Positions 1-10,349 of a DNA stretch of 64,000 bases are shown piece by piece. A program made the translations under genes and the position numbers. The DNA comes from Eumeta japonica. Its lineage: Eukaryota; Arthropoda; Insecta; Lepidoptera; Psychidae. The notes beneath the pieces were generated by a model, which had not been told where the DNA came from, did not search any database, and saw only the letters and a program-made list of their open reading frames with translations. The stretch's first letter is position 1, and each line of letters starts with the position of its first letter. The DNA is taken from NCBI GenBank assembly GCA_005406025.1, contig BGZK01001208.1:62001-126000 (forward strand). The letters run 5' to 3'.

Positions 1-730
1 CTTAACTTCTCAGAATTCGACTTGAACGTGAATGATACTGCCGATATTTACTGGAGCAAAGTATTTAAATTAAAAAATAGTGCCGGTCAATACATATTTA
101 CAAATATAAAATACGTAATAAGTCTACTGCTTGTATTACCGTTCTCTAACGCACCTGTAGAGCGCAAGTTTAGTGTTTTAAAAAATCTAAAGACAAAAAA
201 TAGAAACAAACTTACACCGACACAGTGGTAGCTTTGATGGCTACTCGAGAGGGAATAAAGAGAGAAGGGGGCAGTTTAAAATTTAATCCGAGTTCTAAAA
301 TGTTGCACAAAAAAGTTTGGCGCGAAAAAAATGTGTAGTTTTTTTTAAATTTTTGTCATGTTTTAATAAATAAAAAATAAACTTAAAAGAACGGCCGCCG
401 AGAAAATGCATTTCTGACTGGTGGATTCAGTAAACAATGTAACTTTGGATGCATGTATTTGTATTTGCCGATGGTATTTGCTCTTCAACGTAACGAAAAA
501 TATAATTAGAAAATATAGATATTAAAAAAGAACTTTACAGTGAATGTGACACTAGTGATATCTGACATACGTCAGAAATGCATTCTCACAGAGACCGAAC
601 TTTACCTACATTTTTGGTTGTTTTATTTCTGTGGGGAATATGTGGGGAATTATCATTTTTCTTTCCCCAAACGTGGGGAATTTCGACAATGCGTTTGGGG
701 ATTTTAGCAAATTACTGTCGGCAACACTGG
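1..730 (+). mobile_element. 3' part of a hAT-type DNA transposon, cut by the window edge
   Basis: A transposase C-terminus at the window start is followed by about 500 bp of non-coding AT-rich DNA. The DNA reaching 730 reads in reverse as cagtgttgccgacagtaatt, the form expected of a hAT terminal inverted repeat. The adjoining gttgcgat (731-738) would be the 8-bp target duplication. The other end lies outside the window, so neither the repeat pair nor the duplication can be confirmed. Confidence 0.55.
22..231 (+). pseudogene. hAT transposase C-terminal dimerisation domain (fragment)
   Basis: The 69 open codons end in a stretch reading LLVLPFSNAPVERKFSVLKN, then a basic KTKNRNKL segment and a stop. 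This is the hAT dimerisation motif: a hydrophobic run, then S/N-x-ERxFS followed by K/R-rich residues with NRL-like spacing. In hAT enzymes this C-terminal domain mediates transposase multimerisation. The catalytic part would lie upstream of the window. A similar C-terminus occurs in the hAT remnant at 27.6 kb. The open frame starts without a convincing ATG, so it is only the tail of a longer reading frame; whether that frame is intact upstream cannot be seen. Confidence 0.75.
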
Positions 731-772
731 TTGCGATCCACTGAATCAAAAAATTGAAACCTGAACGCGCGC

Positions 773-803
773 GGCCGCGCCGGCGGCGCAGAGGCGCGGC
801 CGA
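773..803. repeat. GC-only hairpin in AT-rich DNA
   Basis: Perfect 10-bp inverted arms, cggccgcgcc at 773-782 and ggcgcggccg at 794-803, flank an 11-base loop. The stretch is almost pure G+C inside strongly AT-rich DNA, just outside the inferred hAT end at 730. No role is assigned. Confidence 0.6.
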
Positions 804-954
804 CCAGTTTCCTGAGTAGGCGCAATCTCATTATATATAAGAAATAGTAACGTTTGTTTTTACATAATTTTATTTACTTATTTTTTTATTGTCATACAAT
901 TTATTTTTATGTTGCTACAAAGATGCGATCTCTGAGTAGTATGTGTAGAATATC

Positions 955-1203
955 TTCAAAGATACTCTACTTTCTTTCAAAAGATAGATGAAGGAACAGT
1001 GATATCAGAGAGCGATGTGGTTTGAAAGAAAATGTAGTGAGTGACTAGGGTACAAGAAATATGTATGTTGCGGTGGTTTGGCCGTCTAGAACGGATGAAT
1101 GAAAGGAGACTGAAAACATATCAACAGAGCGAATGTGTGTGATGGAAAGGTCGGCAAAGGTCGCCCTAGAAAATCCTTTGCAGACCATATTGGTGGCATA
1201 TTA
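955..1203 (+). mobile_element. LINE 3' coding fragment, plus orientation
   Basis: Conceptual translation with frameshifts gives a series typical of the C-terminus of RTE/CR1-type endonuclease-reverse transcriptase ORFs common in moths: an RERCGL-like block, then LRWFG(H)LERMNERRL around 1066-1125, then GRPRKSFADHIGGI around 1150-1200. There is at least one stop and several shifts. The same family continues on the opposite strand from 1204, so the two pieces meet head-on at an inversion or deletion junction. Confidence 0.6.
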
Positions 1204-2330
1204 ATTTTAGGCACTCTGCTTCTACTCTAGTCACTAAATCTTCTATCGCTCTCTGCCACCACTGTTCCTACAACTATCTTTCCTTTCCTTCACACATATT
1301 ACGCAGAGATCTAGTCTCAATCGTATTCATTCTGCCTTCAATTTTCTGCTGCCGTATTCAGCTTTCCCTACTGTATTTAAACGTAGGTATTAGGGCCCTA
1401 TTATATATAGACAAATGCATTTGTCGGAAGATCACTTACTATTCGTAATGGTAAGCAAGGCCCCCTTCACTTTATTTTTCGCATTCACTCTCTTTTCAAT
1501 ACCTCTATCATGTTTGCAATCATTTGTAAAGAGACTACTCAAATATTCAAACTATTTTAATTGTTTGGCTCTCATATTCTATATATAGTATTCAGTTGTG
1601 CTATTGTTTCTTTCAAACGCCATCATTAGTCTTGCTAACATTTTCTTTTCTACCTCTTTTTTAACTGAATCTTTTATTTTAATTACTATTATATCAAACC
1701 ATTTATTCTGGCGCAGGCAGTATAAGGAAGATTCTTAATCCTCCTGAGGCACTAGAGGGTCTGTATAGAGTGCAGTGCTCGTATCAATCTGTAACTCACA
1801 CCATGCATGCATAAGGTTCTCCATTGATCATTCCCTTTCACTCCATCATAAGTTTTATCCAGATCTACGAAGTTTCAAAAGACCTTTTGGCCCTTGGCCA
1901 TAAAATTTTCCGTAATATTTCGCATAAAAAAAAAACCTTGCCTGTACACCCTAAGCCTTTTTAAAATCCTACTTTTATATCCCAGATCCTATTTTCAGTC
2001 TCATTCATAACGCTAACAATAATAATTTTCGATTACAGTTTGCCAACAATGCTGAAGAACCGTATAGAGCGGTAAGTTGTGCACACCTGCCGTGAGTCTT
2101 ATCCTTTATAAAGAAGTACAATAAATGGCTTTGCACCAGTCATTAGTTACCATACGGCTTTTCCAGCATTTATTCAAACCGTGGTACAGCAGGCTTGTCG
2201 CTGTACCGCCGTCGCCCCTCAGCATATCTGACGAAACTCTATAATACCAGGCAGCTTTTCGTATTTCAGCACCTTTTAGTGATTTCAATATTTTAACCAT
2301 CGTAGTTTCATTTTCATTATCATTCATGTA
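1204..2330 (-). mobile_element. LINE reverse-transcriptase fragment, minus orientation
   Basis: Reading the minus strand from 2330 down: an open stretch (2327-2106) resembles the block before RT motif A (S-x-ML-x-GG, LL-x-x-x-NKCW, NDWCKA). Around 1900-1740 comes a motif-A-like FVDLDKTYDGV with LWR-like WRTLCMHGV downstream. Around 1340-1230 there is an MNTIETRSLRNMC block matching the region just before the ERCGL box. Stops and frameshifts are frequent, so this is a dead copy. The order is colinear with one LINE ORF on the minus strand. Confidence 0.6.
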
Positions 2331-2902
2331 ATCCCTTGCAGTAACATTGTCATCTGCAACTTATTTGTTCACACGCACAAAAACTTTTGAAATAATTCTT
2401 CCAACACTCTTTTACATGAATCTCTACGTTCAATATATATCCATCATCATCTCTAATCACGTTTAAACATGATTTCTCGAAGTTTTTCTGGGCCTTTATC
2501 ACTACATTCCAAAAGAGCTTTTAGTGTGCCCGGAAATTATCCGAGAATCTCCTCTCATAGCGTTCTTTTTATTTCATTCTTTCTTTTTTTTCTCACATTT
2601 TTTACCTCTGAAATGATACGTCGTTAACAATACATCTTTAAGGCTTTAAAGCGTCGTATATTTCTTCCTAAAAATGCATCAAAAATTTTAAAAATAAGTA
2701 TTAAATAATGTAAAGCTACAGAATAGTAATTAATCACTTTAATACGAGATTTACTAACGGGTAGATATACTGCATACTACTGACATTACATTCTCTAGTA
2801 ACAGAAAAAAATATCCATTCAGGTTGTTGAAACTGTTCAATTAGTAAGGAATTAAGGGTTTTAATCATGTTTCCATTAAACTTCAAAGGTGTAGAAAATA
2901 AA
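2331..2902. other. No gene seen
   Basis: AT-rich sequence with no persuasive coding frame. The minus-strand open frame at 2734-2952 overlaps the satellite start and has no recognisable domain. Confidence 0.6.
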
Positions 2903-3194
2903 AGGCGAGGTCCAAAAAATCCTCGGGTTTTAAAAAGGTACGATTTAAACACTGGATTTCTAATTTATTATACTAAGGCGAGGCCCAATAAATCCTCGAA
3001 TTTTGAAAAGGTATGATTTAAACTCAAGATTTCTGACTTATTGTACTAAGACGAGGCCCAATAAATCCTCGAGTTTTAAAAAGGTATAATTTAAACACTG
3101 GATTTCTAATTTATTGTACTAAGGCGAGGCCCAATAAATCCTCGAGTTTTAAAAAGGAATGATTTAAACTCTGCATTTTTAACTTATTGTACTG
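2903..3194. repeat. 73-bp tandem satellite, four units
   Basis: Four head-to-tail units start at 2903, 2976, 3049 and 3122, each exactly 73 bp. They begin with aggcgagg(c/t)ccaa and contain aatcctcg, ttt(t/g)aaaaagg and gatttaaac. Units differ by scattered substitutions without length change. A partial fifth head (aggcgccgg) begins at 3195. The exact period suggests a small local satellite array. Confidence 0.9.
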
Positions 3195-3915
3195 AGGCGC
3201 CGGTGCCAGTCAATAAAGTCAAATTTACAAACGCCTGAAAGCTGAGGTCGATATTGGTTATATGGTGGCAGCGACTAAAGTATTCAACATAATTTTTCAT
3301 CAGTTCGCCTCCTCGATGCAACTGGTGCTAGTGCACCACTTGTAGCAAGTCAAGCTTGGTAATGGTAAGTTGTGTATTTGGGTTACCTGTATTTAAACAT
3401 CGCAAAACTTGCACGAATAAATTTAATGTCGCAAAATGTAGAATTTACTTTGCGTAGATTCAAAATGCTGACTGTAATACTTTTAGTATTAAAAAAAAAA
3501 ACATGATATGTATTTTTTAAAGAAGAATAGTTTATTGCTTAGTAAATTTAATAACTCACACCTCGATGCCATCTTATAAAGGCTATGAACACTGTATCTA
3601 AGAAACAGAATAATAGATTTACTGTCATTTACAAATAACAGTTAGTTAATAAATTAGAAAGCTACAATTAATATCTTTTTAGATTATACGGGGAGTTATA
3701 CAATTACTTATGATTTGGTATATGTGAATTCAATTTATAAATATCATTTAAAGCCTAATAGTAATTGATCGAATCGATTTAGATTTCAATTTCTGTAAAT
3801 GAAAAAGTATTCTTGTAAATAGCACCTGGTATGGAATAATAAAAGCATAAAATAAAACCTTCTTTTTAATAAATTGAGATAAATTTTATCATTTTTTCAA
3901 TAAAAAGACTATATG
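3195..3915. other. No gene seen
   Basis: Non-coding AT-rich flank between the satellite and the BEL/Pao insertion; no motif identified. Confidence 0.6.
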
Positions 3916-3920
3916 GTACC
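3916..3920. repeat. Target-site duplication GTACC (left)
   Basis: gtacc immediately left of the LTR is repeated exactly at 10797-10801 immediately right of the other LTR. A 5-bp duplication fits BEL/Pao integrase. Confidence 0.9.
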
Positions 3921-4404
3921 TGTTGGAGATCGCCTTTTCGTTCAGACCTTCGATAGCAACTCTAAAAGGCTATCCAACCGACGATGCACTGGTAGGATGC
4001 TACGTCCTCGGGAAGACACTCGGCCGTTCTGCCGACTTGAAGGTGAAAAATGAAACACTGTTTTACACTTCTGCTGCCGATCTGGCTTATATGGAGTGAA
4101 ATGGAGGCGCAGCCACGACTAATGTGATTCTTTTGATGCATTTGAAGCGTGCATAAAGCGTGCATAAAGCGTGCATAAAGCGTGCATGCATCAGCGCCAC
4201 TTGGCCGCTCTTAACACCATTTTGCCGCGAGCGCGACGAGCGCGTGGCTAATGCGCAATAGGAAAGGGGCGGGGCGGGACGACAGCTTTTTAATTAATAC
4301 AATCTATACATTACAATTATTTCTGACAATTACATTTTATAATTTACTTATGAACTAAGACATTATTTCTGATATTGATAAAAAATAAATGTTGATCGCC
4401 GACA
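3921..4404 (-). repeat. 3' LTR of the BEL/Pao element
   Basis: 484 bp; on the minus strand it begins TGTCGGCG and ends CCAACA, so it has TG...CA termini. It matches 10350-10796 throughout. Differences are 33 extra bases made of three additional 11-bp units (gcgtgcataaa) around 4147-4183, four single-base homopolymer length changes and one C/T substitution. Confidence 0.95.
4147..4190. repeat. 11-bp minisatellite expansion inside the LTR
   Basis: gcgtgcataaa is repeated three times before gcgtgcatgc in this LTR; the partner LTR has none of the full units. The expansion occurred in only one LTR, so it arose after or during the last integration. Confidence 0.85.
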
Positions 4405-4412
4405 TCCTCCCG
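4405..4412 (-). promoter_or_regulatory. Polypurine tract next to the 3' LTR
   Basis: The minus strand reads GGGAGGA directly before the LTR's TGTCGG. A purine run abutting the 3' LTR is where plus-strand DNA synthesis is primed in LTR retroelements. Confidence 0.7.
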
Positions 4413-4452
4413 CGAGTTATCGCCTTCATTTGGTGGTTCGGCGATTCGGTGA

Positions 4453-6038
4453 TCACGTTAATACTACCAGGCGGGACGTGGGTCGCTTCAGTATGCCTAA
4501 TTTGGTTTGAATTTCCACTATGCGCACCTTGTTGTCTCGTCCTGGTATCGTCTTGACGATTCGTCCTCGAGGCCAGAGTCCCCGTGGCATGGTTTTATCT
4601 GCGATCAAAACTGGATCCCCCACCTTGGGTTCTAGGTGGCCAGCTGTAGATGTCTTCCTTAACAATAAATTTGGCAGGTATTCCATGGACCATCGGTGCC
4701 AGAACTCGTCGGCTAATCGTTGTGCCGTCTTCCACGTATGACTGTCAGCGTCTGTTGCTTTAAATATACCTATCGGCGATATACCACAAGATCTTCCGAT
4801 CAAGAAGTGATTCGGTGTTAACGCTTCCCGATTTAGATCAGGTTCAACTGGTGTCAATGGCCGCGAGTTGACGATGTGTTCCACCTCCAACAATAAGGTG
4901 TGCAGCGTCTCTTCTCTTGGCTTGCGCTCTTTCAGGACGGCATACAAGGAGCTTTTTTATCGTTCTGATCATGCGCTCCCATGCTCCGCCCATGTGTGGC
5001 GCGCCGGGTGGAATGAATTTCCATACTATTCGTTTTGCCGTTGCATACTTTTCCACTTCCAATGCTGCTTCCTTTAATTCCTTGTTGGCCTTGGTGAAGT
5101 TGGTCGCGTTGTCGGAGTACATCACGGTCGGCGTGCCTCGTCGCGCCATGAAGCGACGGAGTGCGAGTATGGCGGACGACGGCGTGAGACTGGCTGCTAT
5201 CTCGAGATGAACGGCACGCGTGGTTAGGCAGGTGATCAACACACCCCATCGTTTCTCCGTCCTTCGTCCCACCGTGACGATCATCGGGCCGAAGTAATCT
5301 ATCGCCGAGCAGTTGAAAGGAGGTTCGTGAGCCTTCAACCGCTCTGCGGGCAGTTCTCCCCTGTTGCGGCGTCGTCGGTTTTCGTCTATATACTCTGCAC
5401 CATTGACACTTGAATATGATGCCCTTAACGGCGTTTCTGAGGCCGAATATTACGTATTTTTGTCGAAGCTCGTTAATAACTGTTTCGTGATTTCCATGCA
5501 TACATTTTTGGTGCGCGTTTTGTATCAATAGCTCGGTGATACGATTTTTCGAGTCGAGTATCACAGGCCGTTTACTTTCTGCGTCTAGACTTTGATGTCG
5601 GTCTAAACGCCCAGTAGCGCGCATTACATCATCTTGGTCGAGCTCGACGCACATGTTTCTCAGTTTAGACTTTTTGGGCATCGGTTCTCCTTTTTTGATA
5701 CATCGAAGTTCGTCGCCGAAATTGTCTCTTTGTGCCTTCTGGAAGAGTAACTTTTCCCCTGCATACAAATATTTCGACGTCAATTCCACTATTTGCCTAT
5801 TCTTGGCTTTATCTAACGTGTTCGAGCGCTTATGGGATTTGAATCTTTCCACGCTCTGTAGTAAACGGGCAGCAGCACGCAATAAGCGATCGTAACTCGA
5901 AAATCGATACGGGTCGGGCACGGGTGCGATCGGAGTTTTTTCGCGTATTACGTTTACCGCTTTCGTTTCGATTATTTCCTCAGATTGGTCAATAGTGTTG
6001 ATTCGGTTCGAGGGCCAATCTGAAGGATCGTTCAACAA
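4453..6038 (-). pseudogene. BEL/Pao integrase region with DUF5641-like C-terminus, frameshifted
   Basis: Three overlapping frames read in order. 6038 to about 5350 carries the tail of RNase H and the integrase zinc-binding module (H-x-H pair near QNAHQKCMHGNH, then CQWC). 5338 to about 4930 carries the catalytic core with all three acidic positions visible: D in IDYFGP, D in YSDNATNF, E in GGAWERM. 4947-4453 carries the C-terminal domain usual in Pao elements (VNSRPLTPV, LTPNHFLIGR, then a basic barrel-like segment ending at a stop). Integrase joins the cDNA to host DNA. The frame breaks lie near 5340-5390 and near 4930-4950; the second is at a run of six T. Catalytic residues are conserved, so only frame integrity is lost. 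Confidence 0.9.
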
Positions 6039-6799
6039 AATTTCGGACCTTTGAACCAGCGGTGTTCCGATGAAAATTCGTTAGGCGGGTCTCGCGTGGC
6101 GTCGTCGGCGACGTTATCCTTAGACGGAACCCACCGCCAGTTCTTTGCACTACTCGTCTCCTCGATCTCGGCTAGTCGGTGTGCCACGAACGGTTTGAAT
6201 GACCTAGGATCCGCATTTATCCAAGATAGAACCGTTTTCGAATCGGTCCAGTACGTCGTGTTCGTGATTCGACTGTTCATTTCGCGCTTGACCGAAGCAG
6301 CGAGTCTACAGCCCATTACGGCGGCCTGTAGTTCTAAACGTGGTATCGATACGGGTTTGAGGGGGGCTACCCGGGCTTTCGCCGCCACTAATGCGACGTG
6401 CGGCGGTTTTTGATTTTTCTCTAACCAATACACGGCCGCGGAATATGCCTTTTCACTCGCGTCAGTGAAAACGTGAAGCTCCCCTTCGGTGTGATACGGA
6501 GTTACACACCTTGGAATCTCGAGTTTATCTAATTTTTTCAAATGAGATAACCATTCGCGCCATTCTTTATCGCGTTCTTTGCTTAATTCGTGGTCCCAAT
6601 CGTTCCTATCTCGCCATATGTTTTGTATTAACATTTTCCCTAACACCGTGATAGGTGCCGCGAAACCTATAGGATCGAATACGGACATTACGGCGCTAGT
6701 GACTTCGCGTTTAGTTGGCGGACGATATCCTTGAATTACTTCGCGGGGACAGTTTCGTAAATTTAACGAAAAACTCAACGTGTCGTTTTCGTCTTCCAA
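6032..6799 (-). pseudogene. Pol connection and RNase H domain of the BEL/Pao element
   Basis: An open frame of 255 codons. Its first third holds SVFDPIGFAAPITVLGK and IW-x-R, the conserved connection that follows RT in BEL/Pao. The RNase H fold follows: FTDASEKAYSAAVYW (first D), IPRLELQAAVMGCRLA (E), YWTDSKTVLSWI (second D), and VPSKDNVADDATR. RNase H removes the RNA strand of the RNA:DNA hybrid. The frame is continuous here but is separated from RT by a break near 6800 and from integrase by a shift at an AAATTTT tract near 6035. Confidence 0.9.
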
Positions 6800-7596
6800 A
6801 TGAGACCGAGCGTACGTTCTGTATGATCGCCTATAGAGAGCGCTTTCTGCTCGCCTCAGGCTCTCGGTCGCGACGAGTGCGTCGGGCTCGTTGCTGGCCC
6901 AACCCTTAACTGAAACGCTGCAGCTTTGTGTATTTCATTAATTTCGAATATCGTTCGCGTCGCCGTTTCGATGTCTGGAAAGGCTTGTAAATAATCGTCC
7001 ATGTAAAAATGCTTTTCGATAGCTAGCGCGGCGTCGGGATACTTATCGGCGAACTCCTGTGCGTTTTTATATTTTTACGTATATCGCGGAGCATGGTGAG
7101 GACGAAGCGCCAAAGATGAGCGAGTTCATTCTGAACTCCTAGGGCTCTTCGTTCTCATTTTCCCTCCATAGGAAGCGCAAACTATCTCTGTCTTCCTCGC
7201 GAATTTTCACCTGTAAAACATTTCCCTAATGTCGGCCACGACCGCTACGCGGCCTTCGCGGAATCGTAGGAGTACACCGAATAACGATTGCAGTAAATCC
7301 GGCCCGGGTAATAACGCGTCGTTCAAACTACGACCGGCGGTTCTCGCCGCCGCGTCAAAAACCAAACGTATTTTACCCTTCTGGGGTGAACTACGGCGAA
7401 GTGTGGTAAATACCATGTTCGAGGTGACGCGGGCGCTTCCGGGCGGGTTCGGCGTATCGTTTTCGAGTAAGTTGGCTATCTGTAATTTGTATTCATTGTA
7501 GAATATTTTATTTTTCTTAAATTTCTTTTCTAAATTACATAATCGTTTTCGGCATATCGTTTGTTGTCGGGCATTATTTCGTTGTCTGTTTTCCAT
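6800..7596 (-). pseudogene. Reverse transcriptase of the BEL/Pao element, heavily broken
   Basis: 7596-7207 is open and carries the N-terminal RT blocks ([30 protein letters not shown], then [10 protein letters not shown], the motif-A region). It stops just after FYR. In neighbouring frames follow SLIFGASSSPC and AIYV (about 7060-7110), and the catalytic YMDD box is at 6994-7005 followed by DYLQAFPDIETATRTI. At least one in-frame stop (near 7140) and three shifts separate these blocks, so no open frame longer than 60 codons contains YMDD. The RT would copy the element RNA, primed by the host tRNA at the site 10331-10348. Confidence 0.9.
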
Positions 7597-8294
7597 ATCA
7601 GACCGATTTCGAAACGACCGTCCGGTAGCCTTCGGCTAGTATCGTCCAATACTTTTAACGCCCTTTGCTCTAGATCGTTCGATGGTTTCTTTGCCTCGAT
7701 TCCTAAACATTCTATGCTAAAGTTCTCCTTGATTAATTTACCTATTTCATCTTCCGCCGACGGTTCGCGCGCGATATAATTGATCACGTGTACCGGGCGG
7801 GCGATGCCGTTCTCCCGGCCGTGCAATACCCATCCCAATTTAGTGTACGAAGCGGCCGGTTGATCTCGGTTCTTTTGGACGACTTCGCGTGAAACTATCA
7901 AATGCCAATTATCTTGGCCTATCAATATAGTAGGACGTGCCTTTTCGTAAGACAATTCGTCCTCGAGTTCGTGTAAGTGAGAGTATTGACGCACGGTGTC
8001 AAGATCGATCGTTTGCGGAGCCAATTGCAGTTTGTCTATCACTAGCGCGTTCATTGATTCAATATTACGTTCAAACTTTCCCTTAATCTTTACTTTGAGG
8101 CGAAACGATTCGTCATAATCTAACCGTTTGCCCCCTACCCCTTCGATTCGCAATGTTTCGTGTTTTCCCGGTGGCGCTATTTTTAACGCGACGTCTCGTT
8201 CGATGAGGGTCGTCGTCGAACCCTCGAGGAGCGCATAAGTTTCGAGTCGACCGAGCGGTCCCGATATTTCGACCGGTATTATCTTAAGGAACAC
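7530..8294 (-). pseudogene. Aspartic protease region of the BEL/Pao element, catalytic Asp absent
   Basis: 254 open codons. Near residue 22 the frame reads YALLEGSTTTLIERDVA. BEL/Pao proteases normally have an Asp before this E/T-G-S, and here the D codon is missing while the flanks are preserved, consistent with a clean 3-bp loss. The domain continues through GVGGKRL, PTILIGQDNWHLI and YTKLGWVLHG, typical of Pao retropepsins. The last part ([13 protein letters not shown]) begins the RT leader. The frame is broken at both ends: near 8285 against gag (A-rich run) and near 7535-7575 against RT. Protease normally cuts the gag-pol precursor; this copy's would probably be inactive even in frame. 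Confidence 0.85.
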
Positions 8295-9875
8295 TCTTTC
8301 TTTTTAGGTACGTTGATCGACGAGATCTGCCCGTTGGTCTCGTCTGTCGATGCGCGATCTTGATGCAGTAACTTGTGATGCGTCTTTTTACATCCATCTT
8401 TACCGCACGGTCGCGCCCGGCATTCTGATCGGTAGTGAGTGTTAGAAAGACATCGGAAACATACGTGCGCTTTCTTCGCGCGTTCCCATCTTTCGTCTAT
8501 GGGTAACGCTGTGAAAGTTGCACAATCTTTCAAATAATGTTCTTTTCTGCATATTGGACATGATTTTTTACTATTTTTATCGAAGGTTCGCCTTCTTTCG
8601 TCGTTGGTTATGATCGCGGTGGTTTCTACTCGCGGTTCCCTATGCCTGTTTTCGTTGTCGTTATCGACATCGCTATCGTGTCGTATTGCGGTCGCATTTG
8701 TCGGCCTACGTTTGAATTCGTTTCTTTTTATAAAACGATCTTCTTTTCGCGTTTCACAAGAGTTCATATACCCGCATTGGTCGTTCATTTCCTGTAAGAA
8801 ACGCGATATCTTTAACATGTCGGGTTCATTTTGGTTACAGTGCGCGTTGAACTCGAACCATTTGTATTTCATGTATAAATTAAGTTTATCCACGATTTTA
8901 TTTACTAACTCGGGTGAGTACAAATATTGCGGTTTTTCTAAGGCCTTGATCGAGGCTACACAATTTACTATTTTACTTGCAAAGACGTTCATATTTCGTC
9001 CGTCCTCGGCGAGTTTGGGCATCTTTTTAATATTTTCTAGTTCGTTTAATATCAATATTTCCGGCCGACCGAAATACCTTTGTAATGAATCGAGTATATC
9101 GTCTGCGCTCGCGCCGGAATACAACAATGACTTTACGTTTTCCGCGCGTCGCCCTTCAAGGCTTTACGCAGACGTGCCACGTTCTGTGACTCAGTGAAAT
9201 GACATTGCGTGTCCCTATATACGGTTCTAAACGCGATCCATTCATTTATTTCACCGTAGAAGTTCGGTAATTCATGTAAGTATTTTGGTGGCGCCGGTTT
9301 TTGATCGCTCCTAAGAAACGATAACGCGTCGGTCAATGCCCGAGTTAGATTTTCCGTTTCGCGGCTTGGAGCGCGAACGTGTTCGTTTGTCCGCGTTCCC
9401 TTATCCCCCGCAGTTTCGTCGGCGGTCTGAGATTCGAACGTGGTACGAGAGCGGTCCGTCGGTATTTCGACCGTTTCGTGGCACGTATCTAAACATTCTT
9501 CGTCGTCATACAGTTGACCTAAAGCGCGGTCTGTTTTCGCGAGTGCTTTCGCGGCGCGTATTTCGCGTAATTCCAATTCTTGCAACCGGCGTGTTGCGTT
9601 GTGCGTGTCCGCTTTGTTCGACGGATCGTCGTGCGCGCGCGTCGACTGATCGTCGTTTGTGACGTCACGCGGGTGACTCGTTTCGCGGGATGCGCTTTCT
9701 GTGCTGCCGCCGTTCGAGTATGTCGCGTCTGTCCCTGCACTCCACGTGTTCGTTTCTGTAGATGTGGTGTTGCCAGGGAATCAGTTTTCGTTCGGGTATC
9801 TTCATCGCTATCATCATTGCCGCGTGGTGACGTGCGCGTCTTCCCTGACCTGGTAGTTACGCCGTATTGCTCCAT
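8279..9875 (-). pseudogene. Gag of the BEL/Pao element, two frameshifts
   Basis: A start at 9875 (MEQYGVTTRSG) opens the frame. It shifts near 9770-9790, runs to 9133, shifts again near 9145 and runs to 8279. The middle part contains the capsid-type PPKYLHELPNFYGEINEWIAF and FTESQNVARLRKALKG. The last part has nucleocapsid zinc knuckles: CPICRKEHYLKDC (C-x2-C-x3-H-x4-C), CFRCLSNTHYRSEC (C-x2-C-x4-H-x4-C), and a third Cys/His cluster CGKDGCKKTHHKLLH. Gag packages the RNA into virus-like particles. The N-terminal 200 codons are G+C-rich and charged. The assignment is firm from the capsid and knuckle motifs; the precise start is inferred. Confidence 0.85.
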
Positions 9876-10330
9876 TCTTCTTTGACGTGGGAGGATGTTT
9901 CCCTATCGGTCCCTAACAATCCTAGGTGAGTACTACCGCGGTGATTCACCCAGGGATGGATCGTGGTGGGAGCGGTGAGGTAGGAACTACTCAGCAGAGG
10001 GATGTGCGTGTCACGGGTGCCTACTACCGGTGGGAGTACAACCGGCAGCGGTGCGTGCCTACAGTCCGGCCCCGCTACGTGCACACCTTACTGACGTAGT
10101 CGAGCTTATTCGTGCCCTGAAAGGACTACGGCAGACTCGCTCGTTAGCCTGCACCGCCGTCGATAACAGCGTTGCTCAACTACACAGCCTTTAACACCGC
10201 TAGGTGGCTTGCGTGAGCTCGCAGCGCTTCTGCTGCTATGAATCGAGATCTTCGATTTTCGTAGCTCACTCGCCTCGTTTCTTCTTTGCTTCACCTTCTA
10301 TCTTCTTTTTCCTTCTTCCTTTGTTCGTAG

Positions 10331-10348
10331 ATCCGGCTCGAAGGACCA
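10331..10348 (-). promoter_or_regulatory. Primer-binding site (tRNA-Tyr type)
   Basis: One base inside the 5' LTR, the minus strand reads TGGTCCTTCGAGCCGGAT, complementary to a tRNA 3' end finishing TCGAAGGA-CCA. That acceptor stem pairs with a 5' CCTTCGA, as in insect tRNA-Tyr. Reverse transcription would be primed here. Naming Tyr is from knowledge of tRNA acceptor stems. Confidence 0.8.
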
Positions 10349-10349
10349 C

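Noticed and set aside
2903..3194. Possible CRISPR-like array
   Set aside because: Units are contiguous 73-bp tandem repeats without unique spacers, and the genome is eukaryotic.
9580..9885. 101-codon plus-strand frame opposite gag
   Set aside because: Antisense shadow of the G+C-rich gag N-terminus; Cys/Arg/Val-rich with no domain.
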